Assembly (NCBI RefSeq): GCF_002754195.1 | Contig: NZ_PEEU01000001.1 | Location: forward strand, 2,170,001-2,234,000 | DNA: 64,000 nt | Reading direction: 5' to 3' | Source of the DNA: Flavobacterium sp. 9 | GTDB taxonomy: Bacteria; Bacteroidota; Bacteroidia; Flavobacteriales; Flavobacteriaceae | In this document: positions 42,921 through 51,889 of the stretch, piece after piece | How positions within the stretch are numbered: position 1 is the first letter of the stretch | Layout: each line of letters starts with the position of its first letter | Notes under the pieces: model-generated | What the model saw: only the letters and a program-made list of their open reading frames with translations | Told to the model about the DNA's origin: nothing | The model's database searches: none | Made by a program: the position numbers and the translations under genes

Positions 42921-44336
42921 ATGAAACGATTATTTCTATTATTTGTTTTCTTAATTACTGTTAATCAAATTCATTCACAAGAAAACCTGCCAACAGATTA
43001 TCTTTCAAAAGAATTCCACAAAGGCCGCAGAGAAGCTTTCAGAAATCTTATGCCAGCCAATTCTGTCGCGATTATTTTTTCTTATCCCGAAAGAGTTTTT
43101 TCAAAAGATATTAATTATAATTTCCATCAAAATCCTGATTTGTATTACTTGACAGGATACAAAGAGCCCGATGCTGTTTTATTAATTTTCAAAGAAAATC
43201 AAGGAACAGATCAAACCTATAATGAAGTTTTTTTTATAAGAGAAAAAAATGCCGGAAAAGAAATGTGGACAGGAAGACGACTTGGCGTTGAAGGCGTGAA
43301 ATCTCAATTGGGAATTTCTACCGTTTACAACGGAAAAGATTTTAAGGATTTCGCAATTGATTTTAAAAAATTCGATAAAATAATTTATGACAATATCCCT
43401 GTTGATATTAGAAATAACACATCAGGTTTTGACCTTTTTGGATTACTGCAAACCTTCAAAACCAAAGCAGAAATCACAAAAGAAGATCCTATTTCTCTAG
43501 AGCTTTTCAAATCAATTACATCTACGCTTAGAGAAATCAAAACCCCTGAGGAAATGGAATTAATGCGTAAAACCGTTAAACTTTCCTGTATTGCACACAA
43601 CGAAGTAATGAAAGCCGTTGGACCAAATATGAGCGAAAATGAAGCTGACGGAATTCACGCCTATATTCACCGCAGATATGGTGCCGAAGGCGAAGGTTAT
43701 CCGCCAATTGTTGGTGCTGGAGCAAACGGATGTATTCTACATTATGGAGAAAACAACAGCACAAAAATGGACAACCAATTACTACTAATGGATGTTGGAT
43801 CTGAATACCACGGTTATTCCGCCGATGTTACCAGAACAATTCCTGCAAACGGAAAATTCACTGAAGAACAAAAAGCCATTTATCAATTAGTTTACGATGC
43901 TCAGGAAGCCGTTTTTAAAATCTGCAAAGAAGGAACACCTCTTATAGACTTGAATAATACTGCAAAAGACGTTCTCGCAAATGGTTTAATAAAATTAGGA
44001 ATCATCACAGATCCAAAAGATGTAAAACTTTATTATCCGCACAGTTGTTCTCATTTTCTCGGTTTAGATGTTCATGATAAAGGAAATTATAGCGGTCCAA
44101 AAAGCACTCTTAAAGAAAATATGATTATCACTGTTGAACCTGGAATTTATATTCCGGCAAATAGCAAATGCGATAAAAAATGGTGGAATATTGGTGTTCG
44201 TATCGAAGATGATATTGCAATCAAAAAAGATTCATATGAAAATTTATCTGCTGAATCTCCAAGAAAATGGCAAGATGTTGAGAAACTTGCCGCTCAAAAA
44301 AGCACATTAAACGAAATGAAATTACCTAAAATATAA
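42921..44336 (+). CDS. Exported aminopeptidase P-family metallopeptidase (Xaa-Pro)
   Basis: 471 residues. A signal peptide (MKRLFLLFVFLITVNQIHS) precedes an AMP-N domain (residues 25-180, NFHQNPDLYYLTGYKEPDAVLL) and the pita-bread creatinase domain. Metal ligands: Asp in MDVGSEYHGYSADVTRTIPA (two Asp), His in YPHSCSHFLGLDVHD, Glu in VEPGIYIP and Glu in GVRIEDDIAI. It removes N-terminal residues before proline. A periplasmic form, in contrast with the common cytosolic enzyme. Own terminator. Confidence 0.92.
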   Translation: MKRLFLLFVFLITVNQIHSQENLPTDYLSKEFHKGRREAFRNLMPANSVAIIFSYPERVFSKDINYNFHQNPDLYYLTGYKEPDAVLLIFKENQGTDQTYNEVFFIREKNAGKEMWTGRRLGVEGVKSQLGISTVYNGKDFKDFAIDFKKFDKIIYDNIPVDIRNNTSGFDLFGLLQTFKTKAEITKEDPISLELFKSITSTLREIKTPEEMELMRKTVKLSCIAHNEVMKAVGPNMSENEADGIHAYIHRRYGAEGEGYPPIVGAGANGCILHYGENNSTKMDNQLLLMDVGSEYHGYSADVTRTIPANGKFTEEQKAIYQLVYDAQEAVFKICKEGTPLIDLNNTAKDVLANGLIKLGIITDPKDVKLYYPHSCSHFLGLDVHDKGNYSGPKSTLKENMIITVEPGIYIPANSKCDKKWWNIGVRIEDDIAIKKDSYENLSAESPRKWQDVEKLAAQKSTLNEMKLPKI

Positions 44337-44369
44337 TTTGTTTTAGCTTCATAACTAAAAACAATTCAA

Positions 44370-44399
44370 AACCTCGCCATATTTAAGCGAGGTTTTTTT
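44370..44399 (+). terminator. Terminator of the aminopeptidase P gene
   Basis: Stem AACCTCGC / GCGAGGTT followed by T7. Confidence 0.8.
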
Positions 44400-44472
44400 A
44401 TGCAGTTTTAAGAAAAGCTTTCAAAACTTAAACTGATTTTTACCGTACTTTGTATTCTTAAACACATTAAAA

Positions 44473-45432
44473 ATGAAAGCACTTACCTTCTCCTCTTTCG
44501 GAGATTCTGATGTTTTGGAATATATTGAAATTCCGAATCCGCAATTAAAAAAAGATGAAATTCTTGTCGAAATGAAAGCCATCGGATTAAATTTTGCCGA
44601 TGTTTACAGACGAAAAGGAAACTATCATTTAAAAGGAAATCCTCCTTTTATTGCAGGTTACGAAGGTGCCGGAATTATTGTTGATGCTAATAATCATCCG
44701 GAATATAAAATTGGAGATCGCGTGGCTTTCGCCGATGTTCCTTTTGCAAACGCTGAATTTGTTGCCGTTAATACAAATCATGCCCTCCCTTTGCCCGAAG
44801 CTATTTCTTTTGAAACTGCCGCTTCTATTTTACTGCAAGGTTTAACAGCACATTATTTAGCAACAGACAGCCATAAAACTCAAAAAGGTGAAACCGTTTT
44901 AATTCATGCCGTTGCTGGCGGAGTTGGTCAGTTTCTAACACAAATCAGCAAACTTCTCGGAGCGACTGTTATTGGTTTAACCTCTTCTTCAGACAAAGCA
45001 AAAGTTGCACTTGAACAAGGCGCAGATCATGTTTTTCTATATAATGAAGATTGGAAATCAGATATTTTTAAAACGATTCCAAAAGGTGTCGATGTAGTTT
45101 ACGACAGCATCGGAAGCACATTAACAGAAAGTTTTGAAGTCACAAAAGAATGCGGACAAGTTGTTTTCTTCGGAATGGCAGGCGGCGATCCTGAACCTGT
45201 AAATCCAAGAATGTTAATGGACACTTCAAAAACATTAACTGGAGGAGATTTATGGAGTTATTTGAACTCAAAAGAAGAAAGAATCAAAAGGGCCAATCAA
45301 TTATTCTCTTGGATTATCGAAGGAAAAATTACACTTTCAACACCAACATCTTTCAAATTATCCGAAGGAAAACTAGCACACGATTATCTTGAAAGCCGAA
45401 AAAGTACAGGAAAAATAATCATGATTCCTTAG
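44473..45432 (+). CDS. Quinone oxidoreductase-type zinc-independent MDR enzyme
   Basis: 319 residues of the medium-chain dehydrogenase/reductase family. GroES-like N-terminus (KALTFSSFGDSDVLEYIEIP; GLNFADVYRRKGNYH), then the Rossmann fold with the NADPH motif AVAGGVGQFLTQISKLLGA. Zn-binding cysteines of true alcohol dehydrogenases are absent, and FFGMAGGDPEPVNPRML resembles QorA-type quinone reductases. Electron acceptor unknown. It lies 33 bases before the next gene on the same strand but seems functionally unrelated. Confidence 0.88.
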   Translation: MKALTFSSFGDSDVLEYIEIPNPQLKKDEILVEMKAIGLNFADVYRRKGNYHLKGNPPFIAGYEGAGIIVDANNHPEYKIGDRVAFADVPFANAEFVAVNTNHALPLPEAISFETAASILLQGLTAHYLATDSHKTQKGETVLIHAVAGGVGQFLTQISKLLGATVIGLTSSSDKAKVALEQGADHVFLYNEDWKSDIFKTIPKGVDVVYDSIGSTLTESFEVTKECGQVVFFGMAGGDPEPVNPRMLMDTSKTLTGGDLWSYLNSKEERIKRANQLFSWIIEGKITLSTPTSFKLSEGKLAHDYLESRKSTGKIIMIP

Positions 45433-45465
45433 ATTTGAAATTAAAATAACAACCTACAAACACGT

Positions 45466-46074
45466 ATGAAAGAAAATTTTATTAAGCACTTCATATCCAC
45501 TTTATCTCTTCTTTTTCTTCTAATGGTTAGCTATAATAGTTATTCACAGAAAAACAAATGTATTATTTATTTCAAGGATGGTACAACTGTGACAGGTTTA
45601 GGCAAGATGAAAGTGAATGGAGATGTCAAATTCAAATTAAATAAAGATACCGAAAGTATAAATTATGCTCAGGTTTTGATTGACAAAATCAAAACCAGTG
45701 AATATGTTTTCCTGGATACTTACAAATATGTGATAACAACCGATGGCTTTTCTTCATGGCTAAAAGTTATTATTGAAGGCAATACAACTTTATACCAGAG
45801 AGAACCTTCCAATTATTATTATTCTGGTAGCATAACTCCAATTACTAATTACTATGTTTCGCATAAGGGCGACTCAAACATTTTTAAAATAACATCAGAA
45901 GGAATTAGTACAAATTTTAAAAAAGCTGCCAGTAATTTCTTTAAAGATTGTCCAATTTTAGTCGAAAAAATAAACTCAAAAGAATTCACCAAAGATGACA
46001 TTGAAAAAGTTGTAAAATTTTATAATAACAACTGTAGCAATGCAGAATCTGCAACAACATCAATTACTAATTAA
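45466..46074 (+). CDS. Secreted protein of unknown function
   Basis: 202 residues. A hydrophobic signal (residues 10-27, STLSLLFLLMVSYNSYSQ) leads to a beta-rich domain starting KCIIYFKDGTTVTGLGKM, with an internal SITPITNYYVSHKGDSNIF segment and a C-terminal helix with two Cys (FFKDC, NNNCSN). The N-terminal half resembles small secreted proteins with a turn-rich strand pattern in Bacteroidetes, but I recognise no family. Its 33-base distance from the oxidoreductase stop allows cotranscription. Confidence 0.65.
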   Translation: MKENFIKHFISTLSLLFLLMVSYNSYSQKNKCIIYFKDGTTVTGLGKMKVNGDVKFKLNKDTESINYAQVLIDKIKTSEYVFLDTYKYVITTDGFSSWLKVIIEGNTTLYQREPSNYYYSGSITPITNYYVSHKGDSNIFKITSEGISTNFKKAASNFFKDCPILVEKINSKEFTKDDIEKVVKFYNNNCSNAESATTSITN

Positions 46075-46150
46075 ATTAAAAACAAAAAACGCTTTTAAAA
46101 ATGATTCGTGAATTCTTAACGATTATTTTTTATTAAAAAGTCTATCGATT

Positions 46151-47245
46151 TTACAACTGATTAATCTCGATCTTTGTCAATTCAGATAATTCTAAAATTC
46201 GACCAACATCATTTTTATTCGCTACAAAAAACAAATAATTATCTCCGTGCGTATCGTAAGTCATTAATTCGAGATCACGTTTCTCTAAAGCCGATTGTAT
46301 ATAAGGAAACAAATCATGGCTATAGGTTTCTTCCGGATATTCGAAGTTAAGATCTTCACCTATCATTTCCGATATAAAGGCTTCCGCATCTTCAGGATCA
46401 AATTTCCAGTCGCTGTTCCAGGCATCGATAATTTCAAAAAAAGCCCAATGACCTTGCACTATTTCATGATATTCTGTATGACCTTTTTTAAAATTCTTTA
46501 AAAGTTTTTTCGACTGCTTTTGAACCAACTTATCATCTACATTTCCTCTGGAAACCAATTTTATAAATTCCTCAAAAGTTTCCTGGGTAATCTCAACATC
46601 TTCCGGTAATAAATTTTCTTGAGAAGGAAGCTCAATACTTTCCGGTAATTCTATTTCTAAGTATTGACAAATTCCCTGTAATACTCTTTCAAATTCTTTA
46701 AAGCCTATCTTCTGAGTATCGTTTTTCGGATCATTTATATCAATGTATTCCGCATCCAATATTCCTTTTGTATAATCCAGAAAATAACTATTGTTATAAA
46801 TCATTCTAAAATCATTTGTCTCTAAACTATTCGTACAGCAAAAGAAAATGATAAAATTATGCAAAACATGTTTAAGATACTTTTTTGTTTCTGGAGTTGG
46901 CTCCGTATAAAACTGAATATGAATATAATCGAATTCTAATTCTGCCTGAATATCTTCTTCAGAAACAGCTCCAATATTGAGCTTTTTATAGATTTCGTTT
47001 AAGACTTCATAAGCATTTTTAAAACCTGCTTTCTTAATTTCGCTTTGAGCTTCTTCATTATTAAATGAATTTGGAAACGAATACAAATTCACCGAAACAG
47101 TATCATAAATACCTTTCAGTTTAATCTCTAATCTATTTTCTCCATTATATAAAGAAGTATAAACAGAGTCAATAACATCAAAAGAAACGATTGATTTAGG
47201 ATCGTTATTTCTACCAAAGAAATTAGAAAAGAAGTCTTTTATCAA
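46151..47245 (-). CDS. Uncharacterised cytosolic protein, possibly DUF6630-like
   Basis: 364 residues, acidic and without signal peptide or membrane segment. Start is TTG at 47245, 6 bases after the stop of the FAD oxidoreductase gene; the next Met is over 150 residues in, so TTG initiation is needed. The C-terminal 120 residues (WAFFEIIDAWNSDWKFDPED, then DNYLFFVA) recall DUF6630, whose role is unknown. The middle is a long predicted helical linker. Translationally coupled to the oxidoreductase by position. Function not assigned. Confidence 0.7.
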   Translation of the reverse strand: MIKDFFSNFFGRNNDPKSIVSFDVIDSVYTSLYNGENRLEIKLKGIYDTVSVNLYSFPNSFNNEEAQSEIKKAGFKNAYEVLNEIYKKLNIGAVSEEDIQAELEFDYIHIQFYTEPTPETKKYLKHVLHNFIIFFCCTNSLETNDFRMIYNNSYFLDYTKGILDAEYIDINDPKNDTQKIGFKEFERVLQGICQYLEIELPESIELPSQENLLPEDVEITQETFEEFIKLVSRGNVDDKLVQKQSKKLLKNFKKGHTEYHEIVQGHWAFFEIIDAWNSDWKFDPEDAEAFISEMIGEDLNFEYPEETYSHDLFPYIQSALEKRDLELMTYDTHGDNYLFFVANKNDVGRILELSELTKIEINQL

Positions 47246-47251
47246 AATATA

Positions 47252-48811
47252 CTATTTTAAAGTTTCAGCAATCATCAAAGCACATTTTTCACCATCGATT
47301 GCTGCCGAAATAATTCCTCCTGCATAACCTGCTCCTTCTCCACAAGGATACAAACCTTTTATTTGCAAATGCTCATAAGTAATTGGATCTCTTGGAATAC
47401 GAACCGGAGACGAAGTTCTGCTTTCAGGAGCGTGCAAAATTGCTTCATTGGTCAAATAACCACGCATAGATTTTCCGAATTCTTTAAATCCTTCGCGTAA
47501 TATTTGCGATAAGAAACCAGGAAAAACCTGTCCCATTTCTACAGAAGTAGTTCCCGGAACATAAGAGGTTTTAGGAATATCTGCCGAAACTTTATTTTGG
47601 GTAAAATCAACCATTCGTTGCGCCGGAACTTTTTGAGTTTCTCCAGCCAAATGCCACGCTTTTTGTTCAATGCTTTTTTGGAATTCCATTCCTGCCAAAG
47701 CACCAAATTTTGCAAAAGGTTTAAAATCTTCCAATTTCAACTCGATTACAATTCCTGAATTTGCCGTAACCTGATCACGTTTAGATGGTGACCAACCGTT
47801 TGTAACAACTTCGCCTGGACTTGTAGCACAAGGCGCAATTACACCACCCGGACACATACAGAATGAATACATTCCGCGACCGTTTACTTGCTTAACGATT
47901 GAATATGGCGCCGGTGGCAAATGTTCGCCACGATAATCACAGCTATATTGAATACTATCTATTAATTGTTGCGAATGTTCTGCGCGAACTCCTAAAGCAA
48001 AAGGTTTCGCTTCGATAAATATTTTCTTTTTATCCAGTAATTCAAAAATATCACGCGCCGAATGTCCAGTTGCTAAAATCAATTTATTAGCTAGAATTTT
48101 ATCTCCGGTTTGCGTTACAATTCCTTCGACTTCATTATTCTTTACCAGAATATCAGTTACTTTAGTATCAAACAAAACCTGACCACCAAATTCGATAATT
48201 TTGTTTCGAATATCTTCAATGATTTTCGGCAATTTATTTGTTCCAATATGCGGATGCGCTTCTACCAAAATATCTTCAGAAGCTCCAAAAGCAACTAAAA
48301 GTTCAAGAATTCTGGTTACATCTCCACGCTTTTTAGAACGCGTATATAATTTTCCATCCGAATAAGTTCCTGCTCCGCCTTCGCCAAAGCAGTAATTAGA
48401 ATCTTCGTTAACCAAATGATCAACATTGATTGCTTTAAGATCACGTCGTCTTCCACGAACATCTTTTCCACGTTCGATTACTATTGGCTTTAAGCCTAAT
48501 TCGATTAATTGCAAAGCAGCAAAAAGTCCAGCCGGACCTGCACCGACAACAATCACTTCTTGTGCCGCTGAAACGTCCTTATATATAGGTAGCTCAATTT
48601 TTGTTTCCTGAAACGGTTCTCCCTGCAGATAAATAATAACTTTCAGATTGATTTTTATCGCTTTTTGACGCGCATCAATTGATCGTTTTAAAATAGAAAC
48701 ATGCTGAATTTCCTTAGCAGAAACTTTTATCTGTTTAGACAAATAGTCTTTAAGTAATAATTCGTTTGCAGCAATTTCTGGAGTTACCTGAAGTAAAAGT
48801 TCTCTTGGCAT
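47252..48811 (-). CDS. NAD(P)/FAD-dependent oxidoreductase
   Basis: 519 residues. A FAD-binding Rossmann motif VVGAGPAGLFAALQLIELG lies near residues 90-108, followed by the arginine block GKDVRGRRRDLKAIN and EGGAGTYSDGKLYTR. This layout matches a COG2509-like group of uncharacterised flavoproteins with an N-terminal helical cap and the RFPE-like C-terminus (PCGEGAGYAGGIISAAIDG). Substrate unknown. A single-copy gene in most Flavobacteria. It precedes the TTG-started unknown gene. Confidence 0.85.
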   Translation of the reverse strand: MPRELLLQVTPEIAANELLLKDYLSKQIKVSAKEIQHVSILKRSIDARQKAIKINLKVIIYLQGEPFQETKIELPIYKDVSAAQEVIVVGAGPAGLFAALQLIELGLKPIVIERGKDVRGRRRDLKAINVDHLVNEDSNYCFGEGGAGTYSDGKLYTRSKKRGDVTRILELLVAFGASEDILVEAHPHIGTNKLPKIIEDIRNKIIEFGGQVLFDTKVTDILVKNNEVEGIVTQTGDKILANKLILATGHSARDIFELLDKKKIFIEAKPFALGVRAEHSQQLIDSIQYSCDYRGEHLPPAPYSIVKQVNGRGMYSFCMCPGGVIAPCATSPGEVVTNGWSPSKRDQVTANSGIVIELKLEDFKPFAKFGALAGMEFQKSIEQKAWHLAGETQKVPAQRMVDFTQNKVSADIPKTSYVPGTTSVEMGQVFPGFLSQILREGFKEFGKSMRGYLTNEAILHAPESRTSSPVRIPRDPITYEHLQIKGLYPCGEGAGYAGGIISAAIDGEKCALMIAETLK

Positions 48812-48892
48812 TTTATTTTATTTATTCAATTAGCTTTTCTATCTATGAAAAGAACATGCAAAAGTACTATTTTGATCTGACTTTATATAATT

Positions 48893-49036
48893 AACCGCAA
48901 AGTGCGCTAAGTTTTTTTAAGGTATGGTTTTACAAAAACGCAAAGTTCGCAAAACTTTGTGTTGATATAGCTTTGCGAACTTTGCGTTTTCTATTCGCAA
49001 AGAAAAATTAAATCTTAGCATACTTTGCGTTTAATT
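48893..49036. repeat. Nested long-hairpin repeat, copy D
   Basis: Outer arms TTAACCGCAAAGTGCGCTAAG / CTTAGCATACTTTGCGTTTAA enclose inner arms 48936-48956 and 48971-48991 (20 of 21 paired). The loop TTTGTGTTGATATA is nearly the same as in copy C (37843-37988). Confidence 0.85.
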
Positions 49037-49265
49037 ACGCAGCAACTTTTCTCTTCTTTGTAAAATCTTTAATATTTATTTTAAACCACAGATTACTTAG
49101 ATTAAAAAGATTTCTGTTGCGAACAGGTTAGACGCACTGCAGTGCGCCTCTACAGAAAAAAAACTCAGTCCCGAAGCTTCGGGATAGCATCTCAGAACCT
49201 CACAACCTTTTTTCAAAAAAGACTTTGTACCTTTGTCACTCTGAACCTATGTACCTCTAAAAAAA
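49037..49265. repeat. Small palindromes and repeat tail upstream of the 79-residue gene
   Basis: Perfect palindromes GCACTGCAGTGC (49134-49145) and CCCGAAGCTTCGGG (49170-49183), then a repetitive CTTTGTACCTTTGTCACTCTG block like that at 6788. The word TACCTTTG at 49228-49235 fits TAnnTTTG and may act as a promoter for the next gene. Confidence 0.5.
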
Positions 49266-49505
49266 ATGTCTAGAAAAATAAAATTGATTTGGGATTTTCG
49301 TGGTCCGGCTTCGGCAAAAACAGCCGAACATCATGAAATTCATCTAAAAGAATATATCGCAATAGAAAAACTTCCGCTGAATATTACGGGTTTTAAAATC
49401 ATAAACGAAATGCAAGCTATTGCTTTTATGGTTGTAACCGATGAAAATATGATTCAAGTACGAGATGCTTTGAAACCGCATCGAGGAGAAATATATGAGG
49501 AATAA
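49266..49505 (+). CDS. Small conserved-looking protein of unknown function
   Basis: 79 residues (MSRKIKLIWDFRGPASAKTA...). Compact alpha/beta composition, with histidines in EHHEIHLKEY and KPHRGEIYEE; no signal or membrane segment. I cannot name a family. The clean start and good coding bias support a real gene. Candidate promoter at 49228-49235. It converges on recQ across a strong inverted repeat. Confidence 0.7.
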   Translation: MSRKIKLIWDFRGPASAKTAEHHEIHLKEYIAIEKLPLNITGFKIINEMQAIAFMVVTDENMIQVRDALKPHRGEIYEE

Positions 49506-49517
49506 ATTCCAATAAAA

Positions 49518-49562
49518 AAATTCCAAATTCCAATTGCTTATATAGCCTGGAATTTGGAATTT
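49518..49562. terminator. Bidirectional terminator between the 79-residue gene and recQ
   Basis: Stem of about 15 bases, AAATTCCAAATTCCA against TGGAATTTGGAATTT, with T/A-rich flanks. Confidence 0.75.
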
Positions 49563-49606
49563 ATATTTTACTGTTTTGTTTTTTGTTTTTGTTTCGGAAT
49601 TTATTT

Positions 49607-51802
49607 TTAATTCGCTACTTCACTAATAAATTTAATTCGCATTAAGCGTAATTCATCAATATCATAATCACCATCGAATTCTTTAAGCGCGTCTTCGATT
49701 TTATCGGATTCTGATTCCATGAAATAATCGTGAATTTCTTCTTGTTGATCGTCGTCAAGCATATCATCAACCCAATATTTGATATTCAGTTTTGTACCCG
49801 AATAAACGATTTGCTCCATTTCTTTGATTAAAGCATCCATAGATAACCCTTTTGCAGAAGCAATATCGTTCAATGATAATTTTCGATCTATATTTTGAAT
49901 GATATATAATTTATTGGCAGAATTTACTCCTGTAGATTTCACCACAAGATCGTCTGGACGGATAATATCATTATCTTCTACATAACGACTGATTAAGGCA
50001 ACAAATTCTCCACCATATTTCTTTGCTTTACCTTCTCCAACACCGTGAATATTGTATAACTCAGTTAAAGTCATTGGATATTTCAGTGCCATATCTTCAA
50101 GCGAAGGATCCTGAAAAACAACAAACGGAGGAACTCCCAGTTTTTTGGCCACTTTTTTACGAAGTTCGCGCAACATTCCCATTAAAACTTCATCGGCAGT
50201 ACCTGATGATTTTGATGCTGTTACGATTGCTTCATCTTCAGTTTCATTGTATTCATGGTCTTCAGACATCATAAATGATTCTGGCTTTTTAATGAAATTC
50301 AAACCTTCTTTGGTGATTTTCACTACTCCATAAGTCTCAATATCTTTAGACAAATAACCTGCAACTAAAACTTGTCGAAGTAATGCCATCCAATATTTTT
50401 CGTCATGATCTGAACCTGATCCAAAAAAGGATTGCGTATCCGTTTTATGTGCTTTAATTACTGCGTTTACACGACCAATTAATGTAAATACAATTTCTTT
50501 TGATTTATAAATATGTTTGGTATCGCGAACGATTTCCAACAATTTAACGACTTGTTCTTTGGCTTCAATTCTCGTTTTAGGATTGCGAACGTTGTCGTCC
50601 ATATCTGCACCTTCGCCAGTTTCGCTATCGAATTCTTCCCCAAAATAGTGCAATAAGAATTTTCTACGCGACATTGAGGTTTCGGCGTAAGCCACAACTT
50701 CCTGCAATAAAGCAAAACCAATTTCCTGTTCAGCAACTGGTTTTCCGGACATAAATTTCTCTAACTTTTCTACATCTTTATAAGAGTAGTAAGCCAAGCA
50801 ATGTCCTTCGCCTCCATCACGTCCCGCACGACCAGTTTCCTGATAATAACTTTCGAGTGATTTCGGAATATCATGATGAATTACAAAACGAACGTCTGGT
50901 TTGTCGATTCCCATTCCGAAAGCAATTGTTGCTACAACCACATCTACATCTTCCATCAGGAACATATCCTGATGTTTTGCACGAGTTTTAGCATCTAAAC
51001 CTGCATGATAAGGAACAGCACTGATTCCGTTAACTTGTAAAACTTCGGCAATCGATTCTACTTTTTTACGGCTTAAGCAGTAAATAATTCCCGATTTGCC
51101 TTTATGTTGTTTGATAAATCGGATGATATCCGACTCAATATTTTTAGTTTTTGTGCGAACTTCGTAGTATAAGTTCGGTCTGTTGAATGATGCTTTAAAA
51201 GTATTTGCATCAGACATATCAAGGTTTTTCAGAATATCTTCCTGAACTTTTGGGGTCGCAGTTGCGGTAAGTCCAATAATTGGCACTTTACCTAATTGTT
51301 TAATTATATTTTTCAGATTTCGGTATTCAGGCCTAAAATCATGACCCCATTCTGAAATACAATGTGCTTCATCAATCGCTACAAATGAAATTGGCACGCT
51401 TTGCAAAAAAGCCACATATTCTTCTTTTGTCAAAGATTCCGGTGCGACATACAAAAGTTTAGTTAAACCAGAAGTGATGTCTTTTTTTACTTGCGCAATT
51501 TCTGTTTTGGTAAGAGAGGAATTTAGCACATGCGCAATTCCGTTTTCTGAAGAAAGGCTTCGAATAGCATCAACCTGATTTTTCATCAAAGCAATTAAAG
51601 GAGAAACAACGATAGCTGTTCCGTCCTGAATTAAAGCGGGTAATTGATAACAAAGAGACTTTCCACCGCCTGTTGGCATAATTACAAAAGTATTCTTTTT
51701 ATCTAAAATACTCGTAATGACTTGCTCCTGCAAGCCCTTAAATTGGCTAAAGCCGAAATACTTCTTTAATTCCTTGTGTATTTCAATTTCGTTTGAATTC
51801 AT
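49607..51802 (-). CDS. recQ: ATP-dependent DNA helicase RecQ
   Basis: 731 residues, 3'-5' helicase in recombination and repair. Walker A MPTGGGKSLCYQLP near 42-55, DEAH box AIDEAHCISEWGHDF near 142-156, motif V/VI in YYQETGRAGRDGGEG. The RQC winged-helix region follows; the zinc-binding cysteines of canonical RecQ are not apparent in the region after residue 340. A helix-turn-helix or HRDC-like tail (MTLTELYNIHGVGEGKAKKYG) lies near residues 585-605, and the last 130 residues are acidic. Single gene, convergent with the upstream small gene. Confidence 0.93.
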   Translation of the reverse strand: MNSNEIEIHKELKKYFGFSQFKGLQEQVITSILDKKNTFVIMPTGGGKSLCYQLPALIQDGTAIVVSPLIALMKNQVDAIRSLSSENGIAHVLNSSLTKTEIAQVKKDITSGLTKLLYVAPESLTKEEYVAFLQSVPISFVAIDEAHCISEWGHDFRPEYRNLKNIIKQLGKVPIIGLTATATPKVQEDILKNLDMSDANTFKASFNRPNLYYEVRTKTKNIESDIIRFIKQHKGKSGIIYCLSRKKVESIAEVLQVNGISAVPYHAGLDAKTRAKHQDMFLMEDVDVVVATIAFGMGIDKPDVRFVIHHDIPKSLESYYQETGRAGRDGGEGHCLAYYSYKDVEKLEKFMSGKPVAEQEIGFALLQEVVAYAETSMSRRKFLLHYFGEEFDSETGEGADMDDNVRNPKTRIEAKEQVVKLLEIVRDTKHIYKSKEIVFTLIGRVNAVIKAHKTDTQSFFGSGSDHDEKYWMALLRQVLVAGYLSKDIETYGVVKITKEGLNFIKKPESFMMSEDHEYNETEDEAIVTASKSSGTADEVLMGMLRELRKKVAKKLGVPPFVVFQDPSLEDMALKYPMTLTELYNIHGVGEGKAKKYGGEFVALISRYVEDNDIIRPDDLVVKSTGVNSANKLYIIQNIDRKLSLNDIASAKGLSMDALIKEMEQIVYSGTKLNIKYWVDDMLDDDQQEEIHDYFMESESDKIEDALKEFDGDYDIDELRLMRIKFISEVAN

Positions 51803-51827
51803 TCTTTATATTAATGGATATTTTGTA

Positions 51828-51835
51828 TAAATTTG
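51828..51835 (+). promoter_or_regulatory. -7 promoter element of the kdsD-tatC-lptB cluster
   Basis: TAAATTTG, exact consensus. It includes the TTG at 51833, ruling out that codon as a start. Confidence 0.6.
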
Positions 51836-51889
51836 CAACACATAAAGATACAACTTTCTTTTATACATACAAATTTTAAATATTCTGTT

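Noticed and set aside
3825..49036. CRISPR array from regularly repeated CGCAAAGT words
   Set aside because: Repeats are dispersed and palindromic with no regular spacers and no cas genes.
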